Shown here one piece after another: positions 8,246-15,961 of a stretch of DNA of 29,746 nt. The stretch is from NCBI GenBank assembly GCA_049612785.1, contig JBMZBW010000022.1, forward strand, positions 1 through 29,746. Reading direction: 5' to 3'. The stretch's first letter is position 1, and every line of letters starts with the position of its first letter. This stretch comes from UBA7985 sp049612785 (GTDB lineage Bacteria; Pseudomonadota; Alphaproteobacteria; UBA7985). The notes under the pieces were generated by a model. It did not search any database. It was not told the origin of the DNA and worked only from the letters and a program-made list of their open reading frames with translations. Both the position numbers and the translations under genes were made by a program.

Positions 8246-9430
8246 ATGGTTGAATCCGTTGTCATCACCAGCGCCGCGCGGACCGCTGTTGGAAGTTTTG
8301 GTGGGACGCTGAAAGATGTGTCTGCCATCGATCTCGGCACCATTGCGGCCAAGGCCGCGATTGAGCGCTCCGGCATGGATGCTTCTGCCTTTGGCCATAC
8401 GGTCATTGGCAACGTCATTCACGGTGAAGCGCGGGACATGTACATCAGTCGCGTGATTTCAGTGAATGCCGGTGTTTCGAAAAACGCGCCAGCCTTAACG
8501 GTGAACCGGCTCTGTGGCTCTGGTCTTCAGGCCATCGTTTCTGCGGCGCAGACAGTGATGCTGGGCGACTGCGAAGCGGCTGTTGCTGGTGGCGCAGAAA
8601 GCATGTCCAACGGGGGTTACATGCTGCCCCGCATGCGTTTTGGCGCGCGGATGGGCGAAAGTAACGTCATCGATATGATGCAGGGCGCGCTTTACGATCC
8701 TTTTGGGCATGGCCTGATGGGGATCACGGCAGAGAACATTGCCAGCCGCTACGGTATCGACCGCGAAACCCAGGACGCTTTTGCCGCTGAGAGCCAACGC
8801 CGGGCCGCCGCTGCGATTAACGCAGGGTACTTCAAGGACCAGATCGTTGCTGTTCCGGTAAAAAGCCGCCGCGAGACGGTTGATTTTGATACCGATGAGC
8901 ACCCGCGCGAGGTGACCGCTGAGAAGCTCGCCGCGATGAAGACGATCTTTAAAGCAGACGGCTCGGTAACGGCAGGAAACGCGTCCGGCATCAATGACGG
9001 AGCGGCTGTTCTCACGCTGGCGGCTGAAAGCGCTGTTGCCAAGCTTGGCGGTACGCCACTGGCGCGGATCGTCGCCTATGGCCACGCAGGTGTGGAGCCT
9101 GACGAAATGGGGGTAGGCCCGGTTCCGGCGGTCAAGGTCGCGCTGGCCAAGGCGGGGCTCAAGGCTTCAGATATGGACGTGGTTGAAAGCAACGAAGCAT
9201 TCGCGGCCCAAGCCTGCTATGTGAGCCGAGAGCTCGACCTCGACCCCGCCAAAGTGAACCCCAACGGCGGCGCAATCGCGCTGGGCCACCCCGTCGGTGC
9301 GACCGGTGCCATTCTCGCGACAAAAGCACTTTATGAGCTTCAGCGGACCGGTGGACGCTATGGATTGCTGACAATGTGCATTGGTGGCGGGCAGGGGATT
9401 GCCATTATTGTCGAAAACCTGCAGGGCTAG
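8246..9430 (+). CDS. Acetyl-CoA C-acyltransferase (thiolase)
   Basis: Thiolase of 394 residues that either condenses two acetyl-CoA to acetoacetyl-CoA or cleaves 3-ketoacyl-CoA. The acyl-accepting nucleophile is Cys90 in VNRLCGSGLQA. NEAFAAQ, GGAIALGHPVGATGA and the C-terminal CIGGGQG supply the other active-site residues. Length and motifs match PhaA/AtoB-type biosynthetic thiolases closely, but no polyhydroxybutyrate gene is in the window to confirm that role. ATG 8246 is chosen since the protein then begins MVESVVITSAARTAVG, as in the family; the frame is open further upstream to 8198 without support. The ribosome binding site is modest (GAAGG near 8229). Confidence 0.95.
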   Translation: MVESVVITSAARTAVGSFGGTLKDVSAIDLGTIAAKAAIERSGMDASAFGHTVIGNVIHGEARDMYISRVISVNAGVSKNAPALTVNRLCGSGLQAIVSAAQTVMLGDCEAAVAGGAESMSNGGYMLPRMRFGARMGESNVIDMMQGALYDPFGHGLMGITAENIASRYGIDRETQDAFAAESQRRAAAAINAGYFKDQIVAVPVKSRRETVDFDTDEHPREVTAEKLAAMKTIFKADGSVTAGNASGINDGAAVLTLAAESAVAKLGGTPLARIVAYGHAGVEPDEMGVGPVPAVKVALAKAGLKASDMDVVESNEAFAAQACYVSRELDLDPAKVNPNGGAIALGHPVGATGAILATKALYELQRTGGRYGLLTMCIGGGQGIAIIVENLQG

Positions 9431-9489
9431 GGCCAAACCTGCTTGAGAGCATCCTTCAGGCTGAACACGAACCAAAGAAAGCCAGGCTT

Positions 9490-11061
9490 TTGAACGAATC
9501 AACGGAATTCCAACCAACGCCGCTGACCCACAATGACTATGACTTTTCAGTCAAGCCAGCAGCGACCTTGAGGAACCTTGCACTTGTCGCCTTGCTCGGC
9601 GGATTTATTCCCGATGAGCGGTTGTTGTACCCTGAGAAAGGGTCCGGTCTGCAGGTCGCGGATCTGGGCGGCGGGCCGGGGTTCCTTGCGAATTCGCTGG
9701 CCTTTTCTTACCCCAATGCACACTTCCACACGGTCGATCATAACCCTGAGCTTTCGCAGTCTGCTGAATCACTGAAGCAGAGCTTTGGTCACAGCAATGT
9801 TTCCGTTCATCATGGTTCAATCGAAAGCTTCAATGCTGCCGAAAACGGACCGTGGGACGTGGCCATGAGCTTGGACACCTATGGTCAGATGGTTGAGGAA
9901 GATCGTCCGAGCGTCTGGAACACCTTTGAAAACGTGAAGGATGGCGGGCTGGCGCTCTTCTCCTACAACTGTTCGGTCTTCAACGCCCAATTTGACCCTT
10001 TCCGTGAGTTCCTGAAGCTGTTTGCGACCACGCAAGGGAACAAGCCGATTGATCAGACCCGAAGCGCCCTGCACCTGATGCACGAGCTGGTGGGGGAGGA
10101 AGCGGGATACTTCTCGCAGATGCTGATCGCCGACCGTCATAAGCGATCTGCCAAGGCCGGCGCGCGTAAAGTGTTTCAGGAGTTCATGAACGTCGAATGG
10201 GACAGCTTCTACGCGCATGAGATCATGCCGCAGTTTCTGGGGCGCGAGTACCGCATGTGTGGCGATGCCGCCCACCTGAACAACGCCAAGGCGCAGGCGG
10301 TTCCCCGGTCTATGGTCGAGCGCCTGAACCGCTACCCGAACCGGATTATCAGTGAGACGCTCTACGACTTCTCTGTGAACCGGTCGCACCGAACCGATCT
10401 CTATATCAAGAACCGCGAAAAGCAGTCACATGCGGACATCGTCGCGTTTTGGGCGGATGCGAAAATCATGCTGCGTCCTAAGCGTGAAAACATAAAAATG
10501 CAGCTCAAGTTCCGCTTGAACGAAAATCTGCGCTTGAACCCTGCGAAGTTTGATCCGGTGCTCAATTCTCTGGCTGCGGGACCCATGAAGATGGGTGACT
10601 TGCGACGGCATTTCCCTGACGGGCCAGAGGGCGATACGGAAATGATCGATGTGGTCCGCGTTGGGCATGCGCTGGGGTATCTGAACCTGTATCACGGTGA
10701 AGATCTGTTCGATGACCCGGATCAGGCGGTTCTGGACTATGACCGTGGTCTCACGGGCTGGCTTGAGCAGACAAAAGCGCCAGCGCACCACCTGTTTATT
10801 CCGAATTTCGGCGAGTTTCGTGCTGTTCAGCCCGCACTTTACGCCCTTGCTGTCAGCGCGCGTGAAGGGGGGGATAATGACCTCGAAGAACGTGCTGCTG
10901 CCTTGCTTCAGGACATCATCAAAGCCCAAACCGAAGCGGGTTTGGTCGGTGGTGGCGGTGCCATTGATAACGCGATGGAGCGGATTCAGAGCTTCCGGGC
11001 ACGGTTCGAGCAGGGCTTGCGTCCCGTCCTGACACGCGGCGGATATTTCCGCGTCTGGTAA
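9490..11061 (+). CDS. Class I SAM-dependent methyltransferase with MethyTransf_Reg-type domain
   Basis: About 523 residues. The N-terminal half is a class I methyltransferase: VADLGGGPGFLA (about residues 56-67) is SAM motif I and HTVDHNPE is motif II. The middle carries WDSFYAHEIMPQFLGREYRMCGDA, a good match to the predicted methyltransferase regulatory domain (PF10119 style). A C-terminal helical region follows. Rickettsial protein-lysine methyltransferases share this layout, so a protein target is possible, but the substrate is unknown. The frame is open back into the thiolase gene with an ATG at 9376, yet family-like sequence begins only near NESTEFQPTPL. TTG 9490 is the likeliest start, since no ATG or GTG lies between. 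The 3' end sits in a tandem duplication. Confidence 0.82.
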   Translation: MNESTEFQPTPLTHNDYDFSVKPAATLRNLALVALLGGFIPDERLLYPEKGSGLQVADLGGGPGFLANSLAFSYPNAHFHTVDHNPELSQSAESLKQSFGHSNVSVHHGSIESFNAAENGPWDVAMSLDTYGQMVEEDRPSVWNTFENVKDGGLALFSYNCSVFNAQFDPFREFLKLFATTQGNKPIDQTRSALHLMHELVGEEAGYFSQMLIADRHKRSAKAGARKVFQEFMNVEWDSFYAHEIMPQFLGREYRMCGDAAHLNNAKAQAVPRSMVERLNRYPNRIISETLYDFSVNRSHRTDLYIKNREKQSHADIVAFWADAKIMLRPKRENIKMQLKFRLNENLRLNPAKFDPVLNSLAAGPMKMGDLRRHFPDGPEGDTEMIDVVRVGHALGYLNLYHGEDLFDDPDQAVLDYDRGLTGWLEQTKAPAHHLFIPNFGEFRAVQPALYALAVSAREGGDNDLEERAAALLQDIIKAQTEAGLVGGGGAIDNAMERIQSFRARFEQGLRPVLTRGGYFRVW

Positions 11062-11088
11062 ACCGCGGATATTTCCGCGTCTGGTAAA
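11039..11088 (+). repeat. Tandem duplication spanning the methyltransferase stop codon
   Basis: The 24-bp unit beginning GCGGATATTTCCGCG and ending GGTAAA occurs at 11039-11062 and again at 11065-11088, with no mismatch and a period of 26 bp. The first copy encodes the last residues (GYFRVW) and the TAA stop of the methyltransferase. The second is out of frame and untranslated. Each unit also contains the small inverted repeat GCGGA-tatt-TCCGC, so the transcript ends with two identical mini-hairpins before the terminator. Confidence 0.9.
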
Positions 11089-11095
11089 TACTTCA

Positions 11096-11133
11096 GGAGG
11101 CCCCCGGTGCATGTCGATCACCGGGGCGTCCTC
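11096..11133. terminator. Inverted repeat between convergent genes, probable bidirectional terminator
   Basis: CCCCGGTG (11102-11109) and CACCGGGG (11119-11126) form a perfect 8-bp stem around a 9-base loop, extended imperfectly by GAGG and CCTC flanks. It lies between the convergent methyltransferase and acyl-CoA dehydrogenase genes. There is no long T-run on either side, so it may act weakly or with Rho. Confidence 0.6.
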
Positions 11134-11149
11134 ATCCAAGTAAATCGCG

Positions 11150-12946
11150 CTAGAAGTTTGCCGCTTGAGCGGGAACAAAGGTGTCATCCAGCTCAGACAA
11201 GCGGACACACAACTCGTCCAGACGGCTGAGTTCATGGCGGTAGAAGTACGCAGCCGAGAGTGCCTTACCCTCTTTGTAACCGTCTGAAACGCTGTCACTG
11301 GTCAAGGCAGCAGCCACTGATTTTGCATGCATCCAGCCCATGACGATCAGGCCAAAGGCGTCCAGGTAAAGCGTCGCCTGCGCCATGCCCTTGCGTGCCC
11401 CGTCCGATTGCATTTTCCCGCCCAAAGTGGCGTTTGCAGCACCAAATGTTGCCATTGCAGCGCCCAACTGAGCGGCGAGCTTTGCGTCGAAGCCCTGCGC
11501 GACGGCGTGTTTTAGGTCGCTGCTGACCAATTCGGAAAAGGCCCCAAGCGCCTTGCCGCCATCCCGCATCACCTTGCGCCCGAGCAGGTCCATGCCCTGA
11601 ATACCGTTGGTGCCTTCGTGGATGGGGTTGAGGCGGTTGTCGCGATAGATCTGCTCGACCTGAAAATCGCGGGTGTAGCCATAGCCGCCATGGATCTGAA
11701 TGGCGTCATGGTTTGCGCGCAAGGTGGCGTCGCTGACCCAGCCTTTTACCACAGGTGTCAGCAGATCGAGGATGGCGTGCGCCTTTTGGCGTTCAGCCTC
11801 GTCGGTGTGGAATTTCTCGATATCCACCAGTTTGGCGGCGTAGAAACACAGGGTCAGCGCCGGTTCACAGACGGCTTTCTGTGCCATCAGCATGCGGCGA
11901 ACATCGGCATGTTCGATGATCATGACCGGCTTTGAGGTTGGGTCGCGCTCGTCCGGGTGACGGCCTTGTGGACGTTCCTCTGCGTAACGCAGGCTTTCGG
12001 CGTAACCCGCAAGCCCCAGACAGGCTGCGCCCAGCCCGACACCGATCCGCGCTTCGTTCATCATGTGGAACATGTAAGCCAAACCCTGACCGGCTTCACC
12101 AATCAGTTCACCAACGCATCCGTCATCTTCGCCAAAGGCCAGAATGGTGTTGGTTGTGCCGCGGAAACCCATTTTGTGGTTCAGGCTGATCAAACGAACG
12201 TCGTTCGATGGACCGACGCCCCCTTGCGCATCGAGGCGGCGCTTGGGAACGATGAAAATGGAGATACCCTTTGTACCGGCCGGTGCGCCTTCGATCCGAG
12301 CGAGGACGAGGTGGACGATGTTTTCACCCAATTCGTGATCACCCGCAGAAATCCACATTTTTTGCCCTTTGAGGCGGTACTTTCCCGGCTGGTTTTCGAC
12401 CGGATAGGCCGTGGTTTTGATATCGGCGAGGCCAGAGCCGGCATGGGGCTCTGAGAGGCACATGGTTCCAAAGAATTCACCCGAAAGCATGGGGGGAAGC
12501 CACTGGGCCTGCTGCTGTGCGGATGCGTGCGCCTTGATCAGATTGGCGGCACCAACTGTCAGGAAGGGGTAACTGGCCGTCGAGACATTGGCCGCTTGGA
12601 AAAAGGCGGAAGAGGCCTGAGCGACGGTCCAGGGGATCTGCAGCCCGCCGTCTTCTTCATCGTGATGGGCCGAAAAGAACCCGGCTTCACTGTAAGCGCT
12701 CATGGCTTCCGCGACTTCGGGGATCAACTCGACAACGCCATTGACCACGCGAGGTTCGTTGAGATCCCCTTTGCGGTTATGCGGGGCAAAGTATTCGGAA
12801 GAGACCTTGAGCGCCGTTTCGAGCACGGCCTCATAGACTTCGCGATTATGGTCCGCGTAGCGAGGAATGGACTGCAGGTCGTCAACGCCAACCACATCGA
12901 ACAGGGAAAAGGCGATTTCGCGCGCCATGAGATCTGAAATCTGCAC
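11150..12946 (-). CDS. Acyl-CoA dehydrogenase, long form with C-terminal extension
   Basis: FAD enzyme of 598 residues that introduces the alpha,beta double bond into an acyl-CoA. The N-terminal helical domain is followed by MCLSEPHAGSGL and KMWISAGDHE (flavin/substrate beta domain). The C-terminal domain contains QIHGGYGYTRDFQVEQIYRDNR, and the catalytic base is Glu444 in NPIHEGTNGIQ. The extra ~150 C-terminal residues mark the long subfamily (PF12806-like tail), which also includes methylthiopropionyl-CoA dehydrogenase DmdC. I see nothing that proves DmdC, and the N-terminus looks different. The start is GTG 12946, backed by GGAGG 8 bases upstream. The gene follows the acyl-CoA ligase gene by 140 bp on the same strand, pointing to a ligase-dehydrogenase unit. 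Confidence 0.94.
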   Translation of the reverse strand: MQISDLMAREIAFSLFDVVGVDDLQSIPRYADHNREVYEAVLETALKVSSEYFAPHNRKGDLNEPRVVNGVVELIPEVAEAMSAYSEAGFFSAHHDEEDGGLQIPWTVAQASSAFFQAANVSTASYPFLTVGAANLIKAHASAQQQAQWLPPMLSGEFFGTMCLSEPHAGSGLADIKTTAYPVENQPGKYRLKGQKMWISAGDHELGENIVHLVLARIEGAPAGTKGISIFIVPKRRLDAQGGVGPSNDVRLISLNHKMGFRGTTNTILAFGEDDGCVGELIGEAGQGLAYMFHMMNEARIGVGLGAACLGLAGYAESLRYAEERPQGRHPDERDPTSKPVMIIEHADVRRMLMAQKAVCEPALTLCFYAAKLVDIEKFHTDEAERQKAHAILDLLTPVVKGWVSDATLRANHDAIQIHGGYGYTRDFQVEQIYRDNRLNPIHEGTNGIQGMDLLGRKVMRDGGKALGAFSELVSSDLKHAVAQGFDAKLAAQLGAAMATFGAANATLGGKMQSDGARKGMAQATLYLDAFGLIVMGWMHAKSVAAALTSDSVSDGYKEGKALSAAYFYRHELSRLDELCVRLSELDDTFVPAQAANF

Positions 12947-13086
12947 CTAAAAAACCTCCGTGCTTTCTGGCCGATGGATGGACCGAGGTCGCTTGGCTTG
13001 GCAAGCGAAACAGCACGCTGCACTACCCTTTTGCGGCAATGTGCGCCGTGAACGCGCAAGCGTGGGTCAAAGCGTTACCAAAGCGG

Positions 13087-14823
13087 TTAAGAGCGTTCCG
13101 CCAAAACCGCAGCCTTTACCGTTTTCTTATCGATCTTTTCGGTCGCTCCACGGGGAAGCGGCTGGTCGGAAAACAGGATTTCGGTCGGAATTTTGTAACG
13201 CGCGAGCGTCTGTGCGGCATAAGCCTGAATATCTTCAGCACTGGCCCCCGCGCCATCTGGCCGGAGATAGACCATCGCGGTCACTACTTCGCCCAGTCGC
13301 TCGTCGGGCAGTCCGAAGACAGTCACATCGCGCACCTGCTCATGAGCATGGATGCAGGCTTCGACTTCGAGGCAGGAAATGTTCTCGCCACCGCGAACGA
13401 TGATGTCCTTGGCACGATCCACGAGGAACAGAAATCCATCCTCGTCCAGATAGCCCAAATCACCGCTATCGAACCAACCGTCCGGGGTTACGGCCTTTGC
13501 CGTGTCTTCAGGGCGGTTGAAGTATTCCATCATGATCGAAGGTCCACGGAAACACACGCGACCGACTTCACCGGTGGGGAGGGCGGAATCGCTGTCTTCG
13601 GCGTGAACAGCAAGCTCCATGACTGGTCCGGTCACGGGTCCGGTGCTGCCCGGCTTGACCAGATAGGACGGTCCACCGTTGATCGCGCCCAAAGCGTTGG
13701 TTTCGGTCAGCCCATAGCCGATGCGTGGTGTTGCGTGTTCAAAGGCGTCGTGAATGGCGCTGACGTGTTCAGCCGGTCGCGCTGACCCGCCGCCTGCCAC
13801 CTCAATCATGGTGCTCAAATCGTAGTTTCCGCGCGCGTGGTGGCGGAGAATTTCGAATGACTGGGTCGGCACCCCAAGGAAGTGGGTAACGCCGTGATCC
13901 GCAATCAGTGAAAGCGCCGTTTCCGCGTCCCACTTGTCCATCATCACCAGCTTGCGCCCGGTTCCGAAGCACCCCAGCATAGAGGCGTGGCAGCCGGTGA
14001 CGTGGAAGAGCGGTACAGGCAGCAGAATAACTTCCTGACCATCCTTGAACACCGGTAACTCCGTCATCAAGCCACCAATGGCGCGCGCCATCAGTGCCCA
14101 TGAGTACAGCGCTGAGATCACGCCGCGATGCGAACTCAGAACCCCCTTTGGGTAGCCGGTTGAGCCACTGGTATAGAGAATGGTCGCCGGGTCGTCGGCG
14201 GTCCGATGCGAGGGAAGCGCCGGCTGACCGCGATAGGTGGTTATCAGCGTCTGATACTGCTCAGACGCCTCAAAACGGTGTCGAATACACACCTGAGCAA
14301 CCCCGTTTTTATCGCAATGGGGCTGGGCCAGGGCCTGTCTTTCATCATCGCAGAGAAGCAACTTGGAGCCACTGTCGGACAGGCCGTAAGCGAGCTCGTC
14401 CGCCGTCCACCAGGAATTCAATAAAACCGCGACCCCGCCGCAAAGGTGAATGGCCATGAAGCTGATCACCCACTCTGGCGAGTTCCTAGCGCACAGGCTC
14501 ACTTTGTCACCGGGGCGGATGTCGAATTCGGTTTGCAGCGCTCGGGCCAGCCAATTGGCCTCGGCGCGCGCTTGTGCGTAGCTATAGGTTTGGTCGCCAA
14601 GGACGAGGAACTCGCGGGTCGGGAAGGCATCGGCACGGGCAAACCATTCGGGCAGGGTTTGCGGTGCGCGGGCGAAAACGTTCATGTCGCCCCGGCCTCC
14701 GATGGGTTCTCGTATGACCTCAAAGGCCGGGTCGTCGCGGGTCATCTCCTCCATGCGCTCCCCCAGAGCCCGCATGTTCGGAAGGGTTGATACGAACCGG
14801 TTCAACTTCGGTTGCGACGACAT
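13087..14823 (-). CDS. AMP-forming acyl-CoA synthetase/ligase
   Basis: Adenylate-forming ligase of 578 residues, activating a carboxylic acid to its CoA thioester with ATP. Core motifs are in order: the P-loop ILYTSGSTGYPKG, YGLTETNA, and GWFDSGDLGYLDEDGF followed by VDRAKDIIVRGGENIS. Near the C-terminus RGATEKIDKK contains the catalytic lysine of the mobile domain. The length and motifs match medium- or long-chain fatty acid and aryl acid ligases; chain preference is not readable. GAGGAG about 10 bases upstream supports ATG 14823. It is the first gene of a minus-strand pair with the acyl-CoA dehydrogenase and faces a 293-bp noncoding region shared with the divergent gene at 15117. Confidence 0.94.
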   Translation of the reverse strand: MSSQPKLNRFVSTLPNMRALGERMEEMTRDDPAFEVIREPIGGRGDMNVFARAPQTLPEWFARADAFPTREFLVLGDQTYSYAQARAEANWLARALQTEFDIRPGDKVSLCARNSPEWVISFMAIHLCGGVAVLLNSWWTADELAYGLSDSGSKLLLCDDERQALAQPHCDKNGVAQVCIRHRFEASEQYQTLITTYRGQPALPSHRTADDPATILYTSGSTGYPKGVLSSHRGVISALYSWALMARAIGGLMTELPVFKDGQEVILLPVPLFHVTGCHASMLGCFGTGRKLVMMDKWDAETALSLIADHGVTHFLGVPTQSFEILRHHARGNYDLSTMIEVAGGGSARPAEHVSAIHDAFEHATPRIGYGLTETNALGAINGGPSYLVKPGSTGPVTGPVMELAVHAEDSDSALPTGEVGRVCFRGPSIMMEYFNRPEDTAKAVTPDGWFDSGDLGYLDEDGFLFLVDRAKDIIVRGGENISCLEVEACIHAHEQVRDVTVFGLPDERLGEVVTAMVYLRPDGAGASAEDIQAYAAQTLARYKIPTEILFSDQPLPRGATEKIDKKTVKAAVLAERS

Positions 14824-14987
14824 GCTGGCGTTCTCCTCACAGCGCGACAGGTCTCAAACCTGCCCAGCCAGCTCCTCTTCTGGCGAGCAGGTTTTCTTGG
14901 CCTTTGAGACTGCACCTGATCACGGGGAACAGGCAACTCGAAATTGCGGTGTGATTGTGGGGGAAGATGCAAAGCCAAACAATTGGT

Positions 14988-15034
14988 TATAATTTGAAAC
15001 AAAACTGAAAACTGCTGCAATCCTCCCCTATACT
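14988..15034 (+). promoter_or_regulatory. Candidate promoter elements upstream of the SH3-like gene
   Basis: The noncoding stretch 14824-15116 contains a perfect TATAAT at 14988-14993, without a clear -35 partner. It also contains CTGAAA (15005-15010) with an 18-base spacer to TATACT (15029-15034). Either could drive the gene at 15117. Nothing else recognisable is seen in this gap apart from the leader hairpin at 15079. Confidence 0.35.
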
Positions 15035-15078
15035 CAATGGTTTAAGCACGGTTTGACCGAGGGAACTTGAGTGCAATA

Positions 15079-15097
15079 AGAGCCTGTTTCAGGCTCT
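15079..15097 (+). promoter_or_regulatory. Leader hairpin immediately upstream of the Shine-Dalgarno site
   Basis: AGAGCCTG (15079-15086), a TTT loop and CAGGCTCT (15090-15097) form a perfect 8-bp stem in the predicted 5' leader. It ends 10 bases before the GGAG used by the gene at 15117. It is not followed by a T-run, so it is more likely to affect mRNA stability or translation than termination. Confidence 0.6.
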
Positions 15098-15116
15098 GGG
15101 AAGTTTGGAGCCTAAC

Positions 15117-15683
15117 ATGAGATTTTTTCACCGATTTTTAGCCATTCTGACCGTTGTTGTCGGTTTGAGTGCTCTCCACGCCAACGTAGCAACGGCGACA
15201 CCACCCTGTGTTTCTGGTGCCTGTAACCTGAAAGTTGCGCCGCAGTCCTGCAAGCGGGTCGAAGTCGTTGGCGCGCCGCGGGTTAATTTGCGATCCAGCA
15301 ACGCCTTTCATCGGAAAGACAACGTCATTGGCGTCACCTACCGAAACGACGTTTTCAAGCTCAAGCGCTGCACGCAACGTGGCTGCAAGATTATCCTTCA
15401 GACCGAGCAAGGCCCGGTTGGTGCCTGGGTTCACAGCAATTACCTCAGCTGTACCCGCAAGCATAAATATCAGCAGTGTGGGCTGTATCGTGTGAGCCGT
15501 CCGGACAGCCATGGTCACACCCATGATTACGGGACTAGTCGAACGTTCACCAATGAGAATGGGAACTTCAAGCTGACCATCAATACACCGGGAACCGCCC
15601 AGCATCATCCAGTGCCAAAGACGTCCGTGCCGTCTTATGGCCAGTTGTTCATCAACTTTAACATCACCGGTTCGCTGCAATAG
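15117..15683 (+). CDS. Secreted protein with bacterial SH3-like domain
   Basis: Exported protein of 188 residues. The signal peptide MRFFHRFLAILTVVVGLSAL probably ends after ATA. A cysteine-containing linker follows, then an SH3b-like module: APRVNLRSSNAFHRKDNVIGVTYRNDVFKL through GAWVHSNYLSC. The remaining ~65 residues are His/Asn/Thr-rich (SHGHTHD) with no family I recognise. SH3b domains commonly bind peptidoglycan or mediate envelope interactions, so a periplasmic or cell-wall role is inferred. Several cysteines (in CVSGAC, CTQRGC, YLSC, QQC) suggest disulfides. Start ATG 15117 follows GGAG by 6 bases. A strong terminator lies just downstream, so it is probably monocistronic. The next gene encodes another secreted SH3-like protein. 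Confidence 0.8.
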   Translation: MRFFHRFLAILTVVVGLSALHANVATATPPCVSGACNLKVAPQSCKRVEVVGAPRVNLRSSNAFHRKDNVIGVTYRNDVFKLKRCTQRGCKIILQTEQGPVGAWVHSNYLSCTRKHKYQQCGLYRVSRPDSHGHTHDYGTSRTFTNENGNFKLTINTPGTAQHHPVPKTSVPSYGQLFINFNITGSLQ

Positions 15684-15722
15684 GCCCGTGCGACGGCGTC
15701 GTTATTCTAGCCTGCTCAATCG

Positions 15723-15754
15723 AGGCCACTGGCGCATTCGTCAGTGGCCTTTTC
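15723..15754 (+). terminator. Intrinsic terminator after the SH3-like gene
   Basis: AGGCCACTGGCG (15723-15734) pairs with CGTCAGTGGCCT (15739-15750) across a CATT tetraloop. This gives a 12-bp stem with one G-U wobble, followed by TTTCTC. It ends the transcript of the gene at 15117. Confidence 0.85.
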
Positions 15755-15784
15755 TCGTCATAAAATGAGCTTTGCGAGATTATG

Positions 15785-15832
15785 AGGCTTAACTGGTGCA
15801 GTTATGCCTAAGAATTAGAAACAAATTAGAAA
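15785..15832 (+). promoter_or_regulatory. Inverted repeat plus direct repeats upstream of the second SH3-like gene
   Basis: AGGCTTAACT (15785-15794) and AGTTATGCCT (15800-15809) are inverted arms with one mismatch. They are followed by two copies of AATTAGAAA (15813-15821 and 15824-15832) with an 11-bp period, about one helical turn. The AT-rich tract continues to about 15845. This looks like a protein-binding or promoter region for the gene at 15962; no standard -35/-10 pair is clear. Confidence 0.35.
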
Positions 15833-15961
15833 TAATATTTTTTGAACTTCGAGACAGTTCGGCCTGCTGGCATGGTCCGCGCATAACAAAAAGAAGCCGC
15901 GTCCTCCCACCAGTCTTACAAGCGGGCGAGGGGTTGCGAGCTGCGAGAGGGACAGCAGTTG

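Noticed and set aside
10426..11298. 290-codon open frame on the minus strand
   Set aside because: It runs across the terminator region and both convergent genes; its sequence is low-information and lacks a start signal.
13039..13785. 248-codon open frame on the plus strand
   Set aside because: It is antisense to the acyl-CoA ligase C-terminus, which has intact motifs.
11150..14823. DMSP degradation pair DmdB/DmdC
   Set aside because: The ligase and long acyl-CoA dehydrogenase would fit, but the dehydrogenase N-terminus does not look like DmdC as I remember it, and no dmdA or dmdD-specific evidence is present.
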